DNA of 64,000 nucleotides from Casuarina equisetifolia (GCA_028551475.1 CM052355.1:18745543-18809542); one strand, 5' to 3'. Shown: positions 25,601-36,990, numbered from the stretch's first letter. Numbers and translations are program-made. Notes: generated by a model from the sequence alone, not told the origin.

Positions 25601-27955
25601 TTTAGTGGATGACTTCAATTTCATTTTGTTTCAGTTTGTTTAGTATGGATGGAGATTTTGCACCAATGCTTGAGCTTGTGAAGCTTCGAAAGCAGCATCG
25701 TTTTTTGCTAGTGGTTGATGATGTAAGTCACTTTTATTAAGTGATGCCTATGGAATCATAAAGCTGTTTGGAGCCTATTTTATAGACATCGTACTCATGG
25801 GGGGATTGAAGTTAACTCTTCAATGAAAATTCTATGATTTTCATTTAACGGCTGGAGCAATTATCTACAATCAAATTTATGTATTCTTCTACATTTAGCC
25901 ATCAACATGCAGTTTGGTTTAGTTTGTATACGCCAGGATACAAAGAGCTTTACTATTCACATACTTCAGGCAGATAGATGCTCTGAAAAATTAATAATGA
26001 CACTTGTTGAGAGTTCTTTCCAGGCTCATGGAACATTTGTTTGTGGGACAAATGGGGGTGGAGTAGCTGAGGAGTTCAATTGTGAAGGAGATGTTGACAT
26101 TTGCATTGGCACTTTGAGTAAGGCTGCAGGTTGCAGTGGTGGATTCATAGCTAGCAGGTATTTTTTATTTTGTATTCTTCCTTCATGATACTGATGGAGA
26201 AGGATATTAATAAATGGAGGCAGAACTCATCTGGAAAACTCCTGGGAACATCGAACTTTCATTGTCTTGAACCTAGAATAACAAATCATGTTTCTATACC
26301 ATTTATGTAATGGGTTCCTTGAATTTTTTTATACCTTTTGTGTGAAAATATGTTTGATTAAGTAATTCCTTTTTCTGAATGCCTTCTGAACAGTAAAAAG
26401 TGGAAGCAACTTATACAATCTAGGGGTCGCTCATTCATATTTTCCACTGCTATCCCAGTCCCTGTTGCTGCGGCTGCCCACGGTAAACCTTAGATTCCTT
26501 TTGTTGGGGTTCATTGATTCACATGTTGACGTCTTTTCTTTCATTTGTTTGTTTGTCTGTTTATAAATTGGTAAGGTACACATGCTTTGTTATAAGTGAG
26601 TGAACTCTATAGGTTACCAATCTCCTTTAGAAGTAAAAATTCTTGTCTCCATTTCTCCTTTGCCTTCTTTGTGAAATGCTTTCTTTCATAACAACTTGAG
26701 TATGACGCAGCTGCTGTTGCTGTGGCTAAAAAGGAGACATGGCGTAGAAGTGAAATTTGGAAACGGGTCCATGATTTTCGTGCCCTTACTGGCATCCCCA
26801 TCACAAGTCCGATAATATCTCTTATTGTTGGCAGTGAAGAAAAGGCCTTACAAGCCAGCAGGTTGCTTCTCTCTCTCTCTCTCTCTCTCACTCACTCTGA
26901 TTATGATGATTGCTAAAACACATGCTTTCACACTGGAACAGGCATTTGTTGAGATCTGGTTTCCATGTAACAGCAATCAGACCCCCAACAGTGCCTCCTA
27001 ACTCGTGCAGGTTTGTTGTGTACTCTTCATCTTGCTTTGTTTCGTTTGATCTCCAAGCATAGTTTCTTAGTTCATGCTGCATGCATCTTGTTGACTTGTA
27101 TCTTCTGAAATTAATGATATTGCTCTCAGTCATGAACTAAAATGGTTGCAATTTGATGCTCACACTAGGTGGGTTGTGGTTCCCAGGTGTTCACCACCTT
27201 TATCTGACAAGTAATGGCTATTGGCTCCCAAATTGGCTAATGAACGTTTGTTATCATTGACCAGAAACATGTGATTGACTTTCTCATCATATCCTTCAGC
27301 ATATATGAAACTACCTAATCATGCAGTTGCATTTTTCATGCCCTCTGTCACATTCCCAAGCTATCCAGTTCCAATTCAGTTTCAACGACTAGAGGTGTTA
27401 ATGGTTTATTTATGTTACAAACTAGTGGTTATCTCACATTGCTAATGTTAACTTGGTGTCTTCTTTATATGTTTAGATGTTTTACTTTCTTAATAATTGG
27501 TTCTAAGGCCGAAAGTTGGACCCTTTTCAACTCGTGAACATTGTATTGAGTTGGCCTAAAATATTTACAAGCAAGTTTATTCAGTGGAAGGACATACGCA
27601 CAAAGGATTACCTGCAGAAGATGTAGGAGTAGAAATTGTTGAGAAACAGTCAAATTTAGTTCAATTCATTGAGGTCAAAGTTTGTACGTCGAAAGTTTAA
27701 GTCATCAATTCATAAACGTTCTATTCTGGATGTGCTTGATTCCTTCTTTCCCTTTTTTCTTGTTTCTTTTTTTTTTGGTTTGCCTTAATGGAGTGATTTA
27801 TATTTCTAATTTATTTCTCCTCCCTCAGGCTAAGGGTAGCTCTGAGTGCAGTGCACACCATGGATGATTTGAAGAAGCTCACAAGTGCGCTCTCGCAGTG
27901 CATCGAGTTCCCAGATATTGGCCACAGGATGTCAAGTGGATATGCAAGGCTGTAG
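22661..27955 (+). CDS. BIOF: 8-amino-7-oxononanoate (KAPA) synthase, biotin synthesis
   Basis: Eleven exons give 490 residues: 22661-22940, 23697-23842, 23943-24050, 24448-24686, 24788-24829, 25635-25722, 26024-26157, 26394-26482, 26711-26861, 26942-27010 and 27829-27955. All junctions are GT-AG with matching phases. The enzyme is a PLP-dependent alpha-oxoamine synthase that condenses pimeloyl-CoA (or pimeloyl-ACP) with L-alanine, the first committed step of biotin synthesis. Family landmarks are [16 protein letters not shown], the glycine-rich [37 protein letters not shown] with the PLP-pairing Asp, and GTLSKAAG with the Schiff-base lysine at K334. Arabidopsis BIOF is 476 residues, so length fits. 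A plant-specific N-terminal segment of about 100 residues ([11 protein letters not shown]) precedes the catalytic fold. The C-terminus is ARL, a peroxisomal PTS1-like tripeptide, whereas Arabidopsis ends in PKL. A GTG six bases upstream was not chosen; the ATG fits the family start. Confidence 0.95.
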
Positions 27956-28881
27956 AGTTTTACTCCTCTTTGTTTTCTTTTCCTTCTTTTCCTCCTGGGA
28001 TTTCACCTATTAGATATTGGTAGAATTATTGAAATGTTGTCATTGTTATGTCAATCGGCTGTAATAAATATACCCCTAAACTGGGGAAACATTCCTTTTT
28101 GATTAGCCATAGAAGGGGAAAGCCAAATTGCATAAGATTTTAGGCAATATTCTAATTTCTTTGTTGGGCAGAGTCTTGCCCGGCAATGCTGGCTGCATTC
28201 AATTATGATTTCAGCTCCTTGAACGACATTCAGAAATGTAACACAATTGTCCAGAATTGTGAAGATGATGGAGCGTGAATTTCAACCCTTGCATTTTTTA
28301 CCTCGCTAATTGTGTTTGCGTCATTGCATAGCCACGTCCATTGATCATATTCGTAAAAAGAGCCAATGGGTGTTTTCTATTAACATATCGTCTGTATTTT
28401 TCCAAAAGGAACAACATAATCATCATCGCATTACATGTCGGTATGATTTTGCCTTTCTTCAACTTCCAAAAGAGATAATCCCACGTGAGCTCCCGCACTG
28501 TGCCACTGCTCACATTTAATTATCCCCAACGGCAAGTATCATAGTTTGTCCAAATATGTAATATAATAAATGCTTATATTGCTAAGGAGGCCTGCAGTTT
28601 AATCTTCCTATAAATGATGTGTTGGCCAGATTAAAGCCAATCAACCCGATTAGATATGTCCAAATACGACGGCTTGGAAGCAGGCAGAGCGAACCGCACC
28701 CCTTCTTCCGCCGATGGCAAACTCGAGGAGCAACCACGTAGAGTTTGCAGCTGCTGAGGGCAGTTCTTCGTCATGTTCTCTTCCTTTGTTTTCTCTTCCT
28801 TTTTCTTAGCCATCACAAACTGTTATAAGGTAAAAACGCTTTATCATAAACACAAAAAAGGGTTCATTTCCTTCGAAGCAA
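27956..28881. other. Convergent intergenic region between BIOF and AM1
   Basis: The two genes point toward each other, so this stretch holds both 3' UTRs. No further gene was recognised. Confidence 0.45.
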
Positions 28882-31800
28882 TTAAAACAAACATAGAAAA
28901 GACAGGGTCTGAGAGATGCTCACATGTGGCTCTGAAGCATTGGAGGCCACGCTGTGTTGCCGTCTTTGGTAGGTGATAGTCCCACAGAAACTACTATCGC
29001 CGTATTGGATCTGTGGGGGGTCATTGAGGTTGATGACACAGCTCTTGGAAGTAGAGTGGGGTGTCTCAGGGGGTGCAGGAGGAGATGGGTTGGGTTTAGT
29101 GACACTGTTAAGTAGAGCATTGCTGAGAAGGAGCTTCTCAGCCAATGGTTTGACAGGTGAAGCCGGGTGAGGCCTCCGTTGGGAGTGGGTTGCCGAGGTA
29201 GTAGAAGAGGCTGAGGGTGAGGTTCGGACTAGCAGGAGGTCTTCAACATGTACCGCAGACTGAGGGTACATGACCATATTTGGCCACAGGAAGGTCCCCT
29301 GTGGCTTGCAAATCCTGAACCCACTCTTTAGCCTTCCTATTTTTGCTGCCTTGAACTCTGTTGCTGTGACCGCTGCCGTGTCCCCCCCTTTATCCTTCTT
29401 TTGCTCTTCACCTGATTTGTTTGCCGCTTTGTTTTGTTGTTCCAGCTCCTTTGTCTTCCTTTCGGAGTCTGATGGGGATGTTGGCCATCCTTTCAGTAGT
29501 GGTGGTCCCACCTCTGATTCCGACGTTATCGGCTGCTTCACTGCTGATTTCAGCACCCCCATTTGCTCCTACATTAATGCAGTGAATCATAGTCCATCGC
29601 TTAAGACCATCAGTGATGATTAAAGCGACAAGGTACTGAAACAATTAATATCACAAATCAATTCAAGTCCATCACATCATAAAACCATCCTTGTCGCTAT
29701 CCTCAAAAGGAGCAGATGGGTCTTAACCCTTTTCAGACTCTGTTCCACTTGAAGGAGCAACTTTCATGATTCTTTTTAGTAGATTAGGCATCAAAGACAT
29801 ATTCAAGATTAAAATGGATGTTATCTTCTGATCATATATTCTGAGAGTCAGTTGTTCACCGATGCCAGACTAAGTTTAGCTGGCGTGCATTGGCAATGGG
29901 AGAGTTTCATTCATCAGTATGTGATGCCTTCCATACTAATGTTAAGACCAACAATAGTAACTTTGCAACGAGAAGCTCGATTGATACCAAAAACACAAAA
30001 GCAAAGGGTGCAGGTTTCAAGGTATGCTACCTCCACTTCGGTCAAAGAATGTGAAATTTCCTTCAGTTGTTTTTCTATCTTAGCCTTCCTATTTATCAAA
30101 TCGATGTGCTTTTCCTGTGAAACAGTGACCATATAGTTAAAAAATAAAGCTGACAGAACAAGACAAATAAATAATCTATCCATCCTAAAACTTTTCCACT
30201 CTTGGTTCTTACCTTCAATGGAATCAATAAACCTTCAAGGTCCAATTTCGGACTCGTCGCAGAAGAGGTTTGGATAGGGACAATAGCGAGATTATTCTCT
30301 TGCTTCTTGGTCACGAGCTCTTGCATATCCCTGTTAGTGCAAGGATACCAAATAGGCAATAAGCCCACTACAAATAAGAAAAGGGCCGACGTAACAGCAG
30401 TAACAGCAAGAAAAAGTCACTAACAAAAAGCCACATTGTATTCATACAAAAGGGGCAGACAAGATCAATGCTCAAAAGACAGACGACAATTTTCATCAAT
30501 TAAACGGGGGAAAAGAACATTACTTTTTCATTCTGGCAATTTCTTCCTTGAGCTCCCTCAGCTCTCTGGCACAAATGGGATTCTGAGTGGGATTATCTCC
30601 GGGCTTCCACCCCGGTGGCGGAGTCCAGTAAGGGTCCTGAATCCCTGCTTCCTTCCTGATATGTACCAGATCAGCACTTTCCAACCAATACTCCATGGCC
30701 CCTTCAGCATTGTGCCGCCGCCGGAACCGCTCAGCCCCACCGGGGGCCGCTTTTCCTGCCATATGTTTTAGCAAATGGTCCAACAGGCCAGTATCGCCTA
30801 TGAGCTTCCTTGCCTCCGTTCTCAGTGCTGGCCTTAATATAGGGTTTCCGAAGACAGCTCCTTTTGCCTTCAAAATTTTCAACATGTTCTCCTCAGCTAA
30901 CTTATACCTTCACAATACAATTTCAATCATCAATCTAAAGGGAGAGTTACTAAACCAACTAAACCGAATGAAAAGAAAAATAAAAAAATTTCATAAATAT
31001 TAACATTGTCATAGTCCTCTATACCCACCTCTCCGCGGACCATCTTTCAAAGGAATTTGTTAGCTTTTTCCTCTTACTCTGATTGTGAACCTGAATCTCA
31101 TATTGTTTCTTACGCTTAAGTGTTTTGGGTTTTGAAGCTTTGCTTGAATCACGACACTTTCTTTTAAGATTCTTCCTTGACTTAGATGACTCTACCTTTA
31201 GACCACCTCCTTCAACTTCCTTCATCTCATCCTCATCTACTTCCCGATTCTCTTTTCCCCTCTCCTTTTCATACTCATCTTTCATCCTCGTCGATAAAGA
31301 TTCAACCTTTGGTTCTTCGAGATCGCTTAGAAACCAGGCCTGCCTACGCTTTCCCCAATGGAGCATCCCATTGAGTTTGAGCTCAGACCAGCACAAACCA
31401 TTTTTAGAAACCTCATTCCAGTGCCTAGTCCTCAAGATTGGCCCTGAATCATTTTCATTTACCGCAGAAGGTACCAACCAGAAGTTCCAGGAGTTTTGCT
31501 TTTCTGCAATTTCCCGAGTAGGTATTGTTCGGTAAAGCAAGTCAGAAGCTAGTTCAAGACCCATTATATATTTCTCACTCAGGTCAGGGAGCTTCTTTCC
31601 CCCCGGATTCCCGTAGTTCCGATCGGTGAAGTGCGTACGAAGAGAACAAGTGCTTGGATACCTCACTGCTACCTTAAACTTGGTCTTCTGACTCACCTGC
31701 AATATCCCCGATGATCAACATGAGAAGAGCCCAAAAATATTTAAGAAGATGACATGCAGCATGGATGTGTAGAGTATCCATCATATATGAAATGTACCAT

Positions 31801-31954
31801 TGCCACCCGGATTGACCTGAGCTGTTCTGGGGCTTGAGGGTTGAGCTTGGAGTGGTCGATCTCATAGAAAGAACCGACCCTGATGTGCTCTATGGCCTCC
31901 GAAGCCTCTACAACGCCCAAAAAGCGGGGAGTGGTCAGTCCGAGTCTTAATCAT
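28882..31954 (-). CDS. AM1: AM1/SWI1/DYAD-type meiotic entry and cohesion protein
   Basis: Read on the minus strand, exons are 31907-31798 (5' end uncertain), 31696-31029, 30907-30524, 30330-30213, 30114-30031 and 29568-28882, giving about 682 residues plus an N-terminus. Conserved blocks in order are VGSFYEIDHSKL, a basic nuclear-localisation region (about KRKCRDSSKASKPKTLKRKK), GDTGLLDHLLKHMAG, FRRRHNAEGAMEYWLES, DPYWTPPPGW, a coiled coil over exons 4-6, and FRICKPQGTFLWPNM near the C-terminus. These blocks are diagnostic of maize AMEIOTIC1, rice AM1 and Arabidopsis SWI1/DYAD. Those nuclear proteins are needed for meiotic entry, prophase I progression and sister-chromatid cohesion, with SWI1 antagonising WAPL. 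Exon junctions are GT-AG and in phase. An ATG at 31954-31952 lies just upstream but is one nucleotide out of frame with the conserved exon. The true start may be on an upstream exon spliced to the acceptor at 31908. Confidence 0.9.
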
Positions 31955-32477
31955 CTTGGAGCGAATAGGGAGGGACACGCGTGTAAATTGGAAACGGAAA
32001 GACGGAACGGCACATGCGAGATTCGAAAAAATGAAACGGTGTCGTACCGGGTAGGATACAAACGGAAGGACTCGTGGGCAGAATATGTCCCGCCAAGGAT
32101 GGCCTTTCTCCATGCTGTGACAAGTACACAGTTTTCTGCTCAAAGAAAAACCAAAAGAACATACACAACCAACGTACCAAGCACCCAATTATTCTGGTGG
32201 TCAAGCAATAAATACTTTACCCTACAACTTTTACCCTCTCCTGAGATCATCTTTTCTTTACTTTTTATTTTTGTTAAATGCTCTTATTTAGACTCCAGGG
32301 TTTGTTTTCTATCTACGACATGTGCACGCACGAACGAGCCGGGAAGTACCCCTGATTCGTTGAAACAGAAAGAGAATAACTTAAAAAGAAAAAAAAAGAA
32401 AAATTTCCGAGAGAAGAAACCCAGTCTGAGACCGCCATGCGTGCGAGAGGGACCGCCGCAGAAAGAACGTAACAACG

Positions 32478-32481
<4 letters not shown>

Positions 32482-32524
<43 letters not shown>
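32482..32524. repeat. (AG)n microsatellite
   Basis: An uninterrupted AG run of about 21 units. In the sense of the AM1 gene it reads (CT)n, about 530 bp before the first identifiable coding sequence. Confidence 0.95.
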
Positions 32525-32529
<5 letters not shown>

Positions 32530-33493
32530 CCGTAGCTGTTTCAGTATCGGATTCACATCTGCTTCGCTCCATGACTGTGATCTACTCAGAGAATTCAGAG
32601 CAAAAACGTGGAGTGAGTTGCATGAAACAAGATCAAGGGATCATCGATCTACAAATTTTTTCAGCTTCTTTTTGTTTTTTGTCGTTTGGACAGAGCTTTG
32701 GGATTAGGAACGCCCAGAAATTCTGAGGATATCAGCTTCTACATATAGTACTAACAGTGACTTAGAAAGCTGAACTTTCTGTCCTCAACTTCAGGGTTTG
32801 GGAACAAGACTCGTAATACAGGAAGCTCGTAAAGATGGTGAAAAAGTAGAATGGAATAAGCCAAAAAGAAGAAACAAGAAGTTGGAAGCACGTATGAGTT
32901 TTATGGAAACATGCATATGAACTGAAACAAAGAAATGTGGTTGAATAGATGAGATCTCCAAGTTGAGGACGGAGAGTAAGAAGAGTACCATTTCCTAGAT
33001 AACAAGTACAAGCACTTCTTTGAAAGGTCTAAACCAGTTTTGTTTTCCAGAAAGCGAGAAGAATCTTCAAAGTTCAATCCAGAATATGGAAGCAAAAGAG
33101 AAATCAAGAGCGAACAGGAAGAATCAAAAGAGAAGAGAAATGAGAAAGACGAATAGAAATCAGTGTTGTAAGCGGAACAATACCAGAAGCTGAGATGTGA
33201 GAGAATCACAGAAAGACTATAACTCTGCGAAATGTGATACGCCGGGGCAAATTCCGAGCAAACCGCAGCTAAGAAACCTGAAAACGAAGAGCGAATGATT
33301 CTGGTTCAAACCTCTACCACAGACAAAACGAAGTAAGGTTGTACACCGCAGACCTTCTCGCTGAAGCTCTCTTTATCTTCCCACTCCCTTTCCCTCTTTC
33401 TCCCTGATATTTTCTCCAGAGAAAAGTCGTAGACAAAGCGGAGAAAAGTCTTTTATGATTGGGACAAACTTTCTGAGTACTGAGACGCTTAGC

Positions 33494-33495
<2 letters not shown>

Positions 33496-33531
<36 letters not shown>
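33496..33531. repeat. (AG)n microsatellite
   Basis: An uninterrupted AG run of about 18 units, about 1.0 kb from the other AG run and again (CT)n in the AM1 sense. Confidence 0.95.
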
Positions 33532-33535
<4 letters not shown>

Positions 33536-35164
33536 TGAATCTCACGTGAGCTTTCCCACCATTTTCTGGTCCCCTACCAGAAAAGGCAGTTGCTATTCTC
33601 CCCCGTTTCCGAATATACCCCTCCCTGTCATCTGGCGCGTGAGATTGAGGAAAGTAGGTTTCGTATTCATCTTCATGTCCTTGGAGGGAGAGAAGGGGCA
33701 AGGAGAAAATATATAGGCAGGGTGGCAAGAAGGAGGAAGTAAAAGGCGAGCTATGTCTCTTTCCACCATGATCACCACAAGTATAATTCTCACTACCACC
33801 ATCATCTTTGTCACAACTTTTCTTTTCTGATGCCGTTTGTAACCGTTTTTTTGTCCATGTCAATTTATTGGGTCTAGAGCCTTGTGATGGGCAACTTATT
33901 GAAAAAGTTTTATATGCTCTTTAATTGGTTTAGTGTCATACATTAACGTAAGCTTAAAAGTGACTTCTATGATGTATGGATTCAATTCTACGCACCACCT
34001 TCTGGTTGATATTCGGCATGAGAATGTCTTTGGCAATTCTCCCTTTCTTTTTCATATGCTTGCTGTGGGTCCAACTAAAATAATCGCATGTGTAGTGAAT
34101 CTTGAAGTGTTATTGGACAAAAAGTGGGCCAAAGTTATGATTCAGGCTACGATTTTCAAGCCTATCAAAGCAAAATTGCCGTGCATGTAAGCATGCTGTA
34201 TGGGAGATTCTCCTTCTACCATAAGCCTTCCTCGGGACTGAATATTAAGAGATATATTATCTCTGAATATAATTAGGCTTCAAAATGTGACACAAATTCC
34301 TTATCTTTTTTATTTAGAATGAAAATTGTTAATTCTTGATAACTCTCAGAAGCTTTGTTAATGCCTATTATGAATTCCCAGCTTCTAAGACTGTTAATTA
34401 TTTTAACGTTTTCATATGCATTTTTTTTTAGTCTTGAATCGATCTAATTGCATACCGTTTTGTAAAAATAGGTACCTTTTACGTTGGTAAAGTCTGGAAT
34501 TTTCTGTGGGGAAAAAAATGGAGAGCCAAACCATGACAGCTCAGGATAACAAACTGCGACAAATTTTGACATTTAAACGTTGTAAGGCCCCTCCCGCAAT
34601 GACGTTACATGCCAACCATTCACTTACAAAAAAAAAAAAAGATGTAGAAGGACATATACATGTATATCTAGAAGAAAACTTCCCCTCGGCACACTCCCAG
34701 AAAAAGAATGAAAAAATGAAAAAAAAAATGAAAAAAAGAAAAGAAATCTAGTAAGATATTCCAAAATATTCTTTATTATAAAATCAAAAGAAAATAAAGC
34801 TGTTATCATCATGGCCGGAGGAGAAGCGTTTTAAGTTACCAATTCATCGACTTCCGCCGTGAGAGAGGAAGAAAAAGATGCAATTTAGGACCCGTTTACC
34901 CCATAAATCCAAAAAGGCTCCACGCGAGAATCAATGAATGGGGAAGCTATTAAGTGAGTTTTGCGTCAATTTAGTGGATTCTGGTAACTTTAGGCATTTT
35001 TCGGTTTTCTCAGTTCAGACTTCTCTCTCAAAATCTATTACTAGGGATTGCAAAGGGCTCCTGCTTGAATTCCGTCCGGCCCAAGGAAAGTTAAGGCTAA
35101 ACTAGTAACCTAAGTTATTAATTACTCTTAAGGTTGTGTATATTAAAGTTGTTTTAATAAAAAA

Positions 35165-35305
35165 AACTAAGTAGTTTTGGGAATTCAAAACCCACTAGTA
35201 AGTACTTTGATAAGAATTAAGTTATAAATATAAAGAAAATTGATTAGTTTTGGGAATTCAAGTCCTACTTGTATTTGGACTAAAAATTAGACTATAAATA
35301 AAGGA
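35165..35305 (+). repeat. Two imperfect tandem copies of about 70 bp, each with a TATA box
   Basis: Both copies contain TTAGTTTTGGGAATTCAA or a close variant, followed at the same distance by TATAAATA (35223-35230 and 35293-35300). The period is 70 bp. The second TATA box lies about 250 bp before the start codon at 35543 and is a strong core-promoter candidate. Confidence 0.7.
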
Positions 35306-35307
35306 TA

Positions 35308-35342
<35 letters not shown>
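35306..35342. repeat. (GAAA)n microsatellite
   Basis: About nine tandem AAAG/GAAA units directly downstream of the TATAAATA box at 35293, in the presumed leader of the next gene. Confidence 0.9.
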
Positions 35343-35344
<2 letters not shown>

Positions 35345-35542
35345 TGAATCACACTTGTTAAAAGAGATTGAAATCTTAGCTTAGCCTATTACTTCCTTTC
35401 TGTATGGTGTTATTCTGTTGAAATTGAATACAATCTGGTATTTCTTTAGTTCATTGTCTACTTTGAGTTCTAGCAGCACGCAGTCCAGTAGTTCTCTGGT
35501 CTCTAGGGTCGTCACAGATTCGAGTAGTTATCATTGAATTTG

Positions 35543-36355
35543 ATGACGGGACAGAATTCTCAACCGTCGCAGATGCATAACGTCCAGAATTTGAAACCGT
35601 TAACCTGTCCCATAATCACAGGTCTTCAGCCAAATCCAGGAGAAGTAATCAACCGCAGGGAAAAAGGAAGGATGACGCAGAGATTCTCAATCTTGCGGAG
35701 AAAGCTTGAAGAACTCGAATCTGAACTCCGCCATGTCTTTTGTCTTCCCATCTCGACCCCATGCCCCCAACTTGTCTTTGAAGACATCGAACAGAGATTT
35801 GCATTCCTCACCAATCTTCTATCGATCGAGCTCGCATCCCGTCCGTCAGAGCCCACGGATTTGCTCCACCTAGCACAGCGTCTCGTGCAAGTCGAGGATG
35901 ACTTCCGAGTGTGGGAAAGTCTCAAAGTCTCTGTCCTTAACCGAGTGGATGATATTACTTCGAGATGTTCTTGCACCGAGTCATGCCTAGACGATGATGG
36001 GGAGACCACTGCTGACTTGCAGTCAACCATTTATGGAGAAGGACCGGAAGGATTTCCGCAGCATTCGATCGAAGAGAAGGCACCGGTGGAATTTTTGGGA
36101 GATATGAACCAGGAAAAGGCTTTGCAGGGGAGATGTTCCGATTGTCTGGTTAAGGAGAAGGACAAGCAGGGTACTGCTAGGGCTGACGTTGAGAGGGACA
36201 TGAAGGGAGCACGAAAGAGGTTTGGGTTTGGGAGTTTATGTGGGGTTATGGCTAGTGGGGTGGTGCTTGGTATGGGTTTGATGGGTTACGCGATGGTGCT
36301 GTTTTCTGGGTGTTACCATTTTGCTGAACCACGAGGTTTCGTTACTCCTACATAG
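35543..36355 (+). CDS. Plant-specific single-exon protein with C-terminal membrane segment (DUF7610-like)
   Basis: A single uninterrupted ORF of 270 codons starts at the ATG at 35543. A second in-frame ATG at 35672 (MTQRFSILRRKLEELESEL) is where the family-like region appears to begin, so the true start could be there and give 227 residues. Leu/Glu-rich helices with coiled-coil character follow (RKLEELESELRHVF, DIEQRFAFLTNLLSIEL, LAQRLVQVEDDFRVWE). The middle is acidic and variable. A glycine-rich hydrophobic segment near the C-terminus (VMASGVVLGMGLMGYAMVLF) is probably a membrane anchor. The layout resembles an uncharacterised plant family that I recall as DUF7610; this is from memory and unverified. 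No biochemical role is known to me. The gene lies just downstream of LTR-like DNA with a TATA box, so its promoter may be transposon-derived. Confidence 0.65.
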   Translation: MTGQNSQPSQMHNVQNLKPLTCPIITGLQPNPGEVINRREKGRMTQRFSILRRKLEELESELRHVFCLPISTPCPQLVFEDIEQRFAFLTNLLSIELASRPSEPTDLLHLAQRLVQVEDDFRVWESLKVSVLNRVDDITSRCSCTESCLDDDGETTADLQSTIYGEGPEGFPQHSIEEKAPVEFLGDMNQEKALQGRCSDCLVKEKDKQGTARADVERDMKGARKRFGFGSLCGVMASGVVLGMGLMGYAMVLFSGCYHFAEPRGFVTPT

Positions 36356-36533
36356 AAATCTTTGGTGTAATTTTCTTTTCTGCTTCTAATTCAAGATCTA
36401 ACATTTGATAGATTGTACGTAGTTTGAGGAGTATATTTGTCACAATGGTTTCATGTGTTCTAAAGGTCTAAAGCTGTTGTTGAATAAAGGTGGTAATTGA
36501 CATGTCAAAGATTTAAATTTCTCCGAACGTTTT

Positions 36534-36538
36534 CATAG
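36534..36538 (+). repeat. Target-site duplication, left copy
   Basis: CATAG directly before the 5' LTR, matched by CATAG at 41867-41871 directly after the 3' LTR. Confidence 0.9.
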
Positions 36539-36943
36539 TGTTAAAGGACTCCACGCCATTTGTCCGTGCCATGTCAGCCGAAGTTGCCACGTCACCAGTC
36601 GCGCCATGTCAGCCCTAAACGCTCCAGACCCGGACGCCCGTTTGGATCACTTGACCCGCGCTGCGACCCGCTTCTCTGCGATCGCGTTCATCGTTCGTCC
36701 GAAATCCTCTCCATCGCCGACTGCGATTTCATTCCAGATTTAGCAGAGCTGCTTGTATCTATTTTGTAAATGTTTTTCGATTTTGTAAATGATGTAAAGC
36801 ATCATATATATATTGTAATCGTTTTGTGAATAAGAGGATCGGGAAAAAAAAAAAATTCTCACGCAATCACACTTTAGGGTTTATCTCTCTCGTCGGATTT
36901 TCACAAAATTCTGGTCACCTCCTCCGACTGTGTTTGTCTTTCA
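36539..36943 (+). repeat. 5' LTR of the Copia element
   Basis: 405 bp, TG...CA. It contains an ATATATATATT promoter-like stretch at about 36803-36813, a short perfect hairpin (ATGATG..CATCAT, 36789-36805), a 12-base A run, and a telo-box-like TTTAGGGTTT. It differs from the 3' LTR at 12 positions, 11 of them transitions, with no indels. Confidence 0.95.
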
Positions 36944-36957
36944 TGGTATCACGAGCC
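36944..36957 (+). other. Primer-binding site (initiator Met-tRNA type) with one extra base
   Basis: TGGTATCACGAGCC follows the 5' LTR immediately. The usual plant PBS complementary to initiator methionine tRNA reads TGGTATCAGAGCC, so this copy has an extra C after TGGTATCA. Confidence 0.8.
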
Positions 36958-36990
36958 CACGGCTAACCCCACCCTCCGATCCCCTCGATC

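Larger units (their letters stand above)
31955..34900. other. Upstream region of AM1, no other gene recognised
   Basis: This stretch holds the AM1 promoter and probably non-coding 5' exons. Two long GA/CT microsatellites lie here; in AM1 mRNA sense they read (CT)n, common in plant 5' leaders. ORFs up to 274 codons run through the microsatellites but have no recognisable domains. Confidence 0.4.
35100..35530 (+). mobile_element. LTR-like relic upstream of the 35543 gene
   Basis: The strings GTCCTACTTGTATTTGGACT, then a TATAAATA box, then a leader ending in a GTTCTAGCAG..GTTCTCTGGTCTCTAG stretch resemble the U3-R-U5 layout of plant LTRs. No opposite LTR or internal retroelement sequence was found, so a solo LTR or LTR fragment is the simplest reading. 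The ends are not defined. Confidence 0.35.

Noticed and set aside
28882-28976. Possible separate gene antisense to the AM1 3' end
   Set aside because: Short plus-strand ORFs here overlap AM1 coding sequence and its 3' UTR without their own signals.
31125-31535. 136-codon plus-strand ORF opposite AM1 exon 2
   Set aside because: Antisense shadow of the acidic/basic low-complexity part of AM1.
31883-32707. 274-codon plus-strand ORF
   Set aside because: It overlaps the AM1 5' region and a long (AG)n run giving poly Glu-Arg. No domain or conserved motif is visible.
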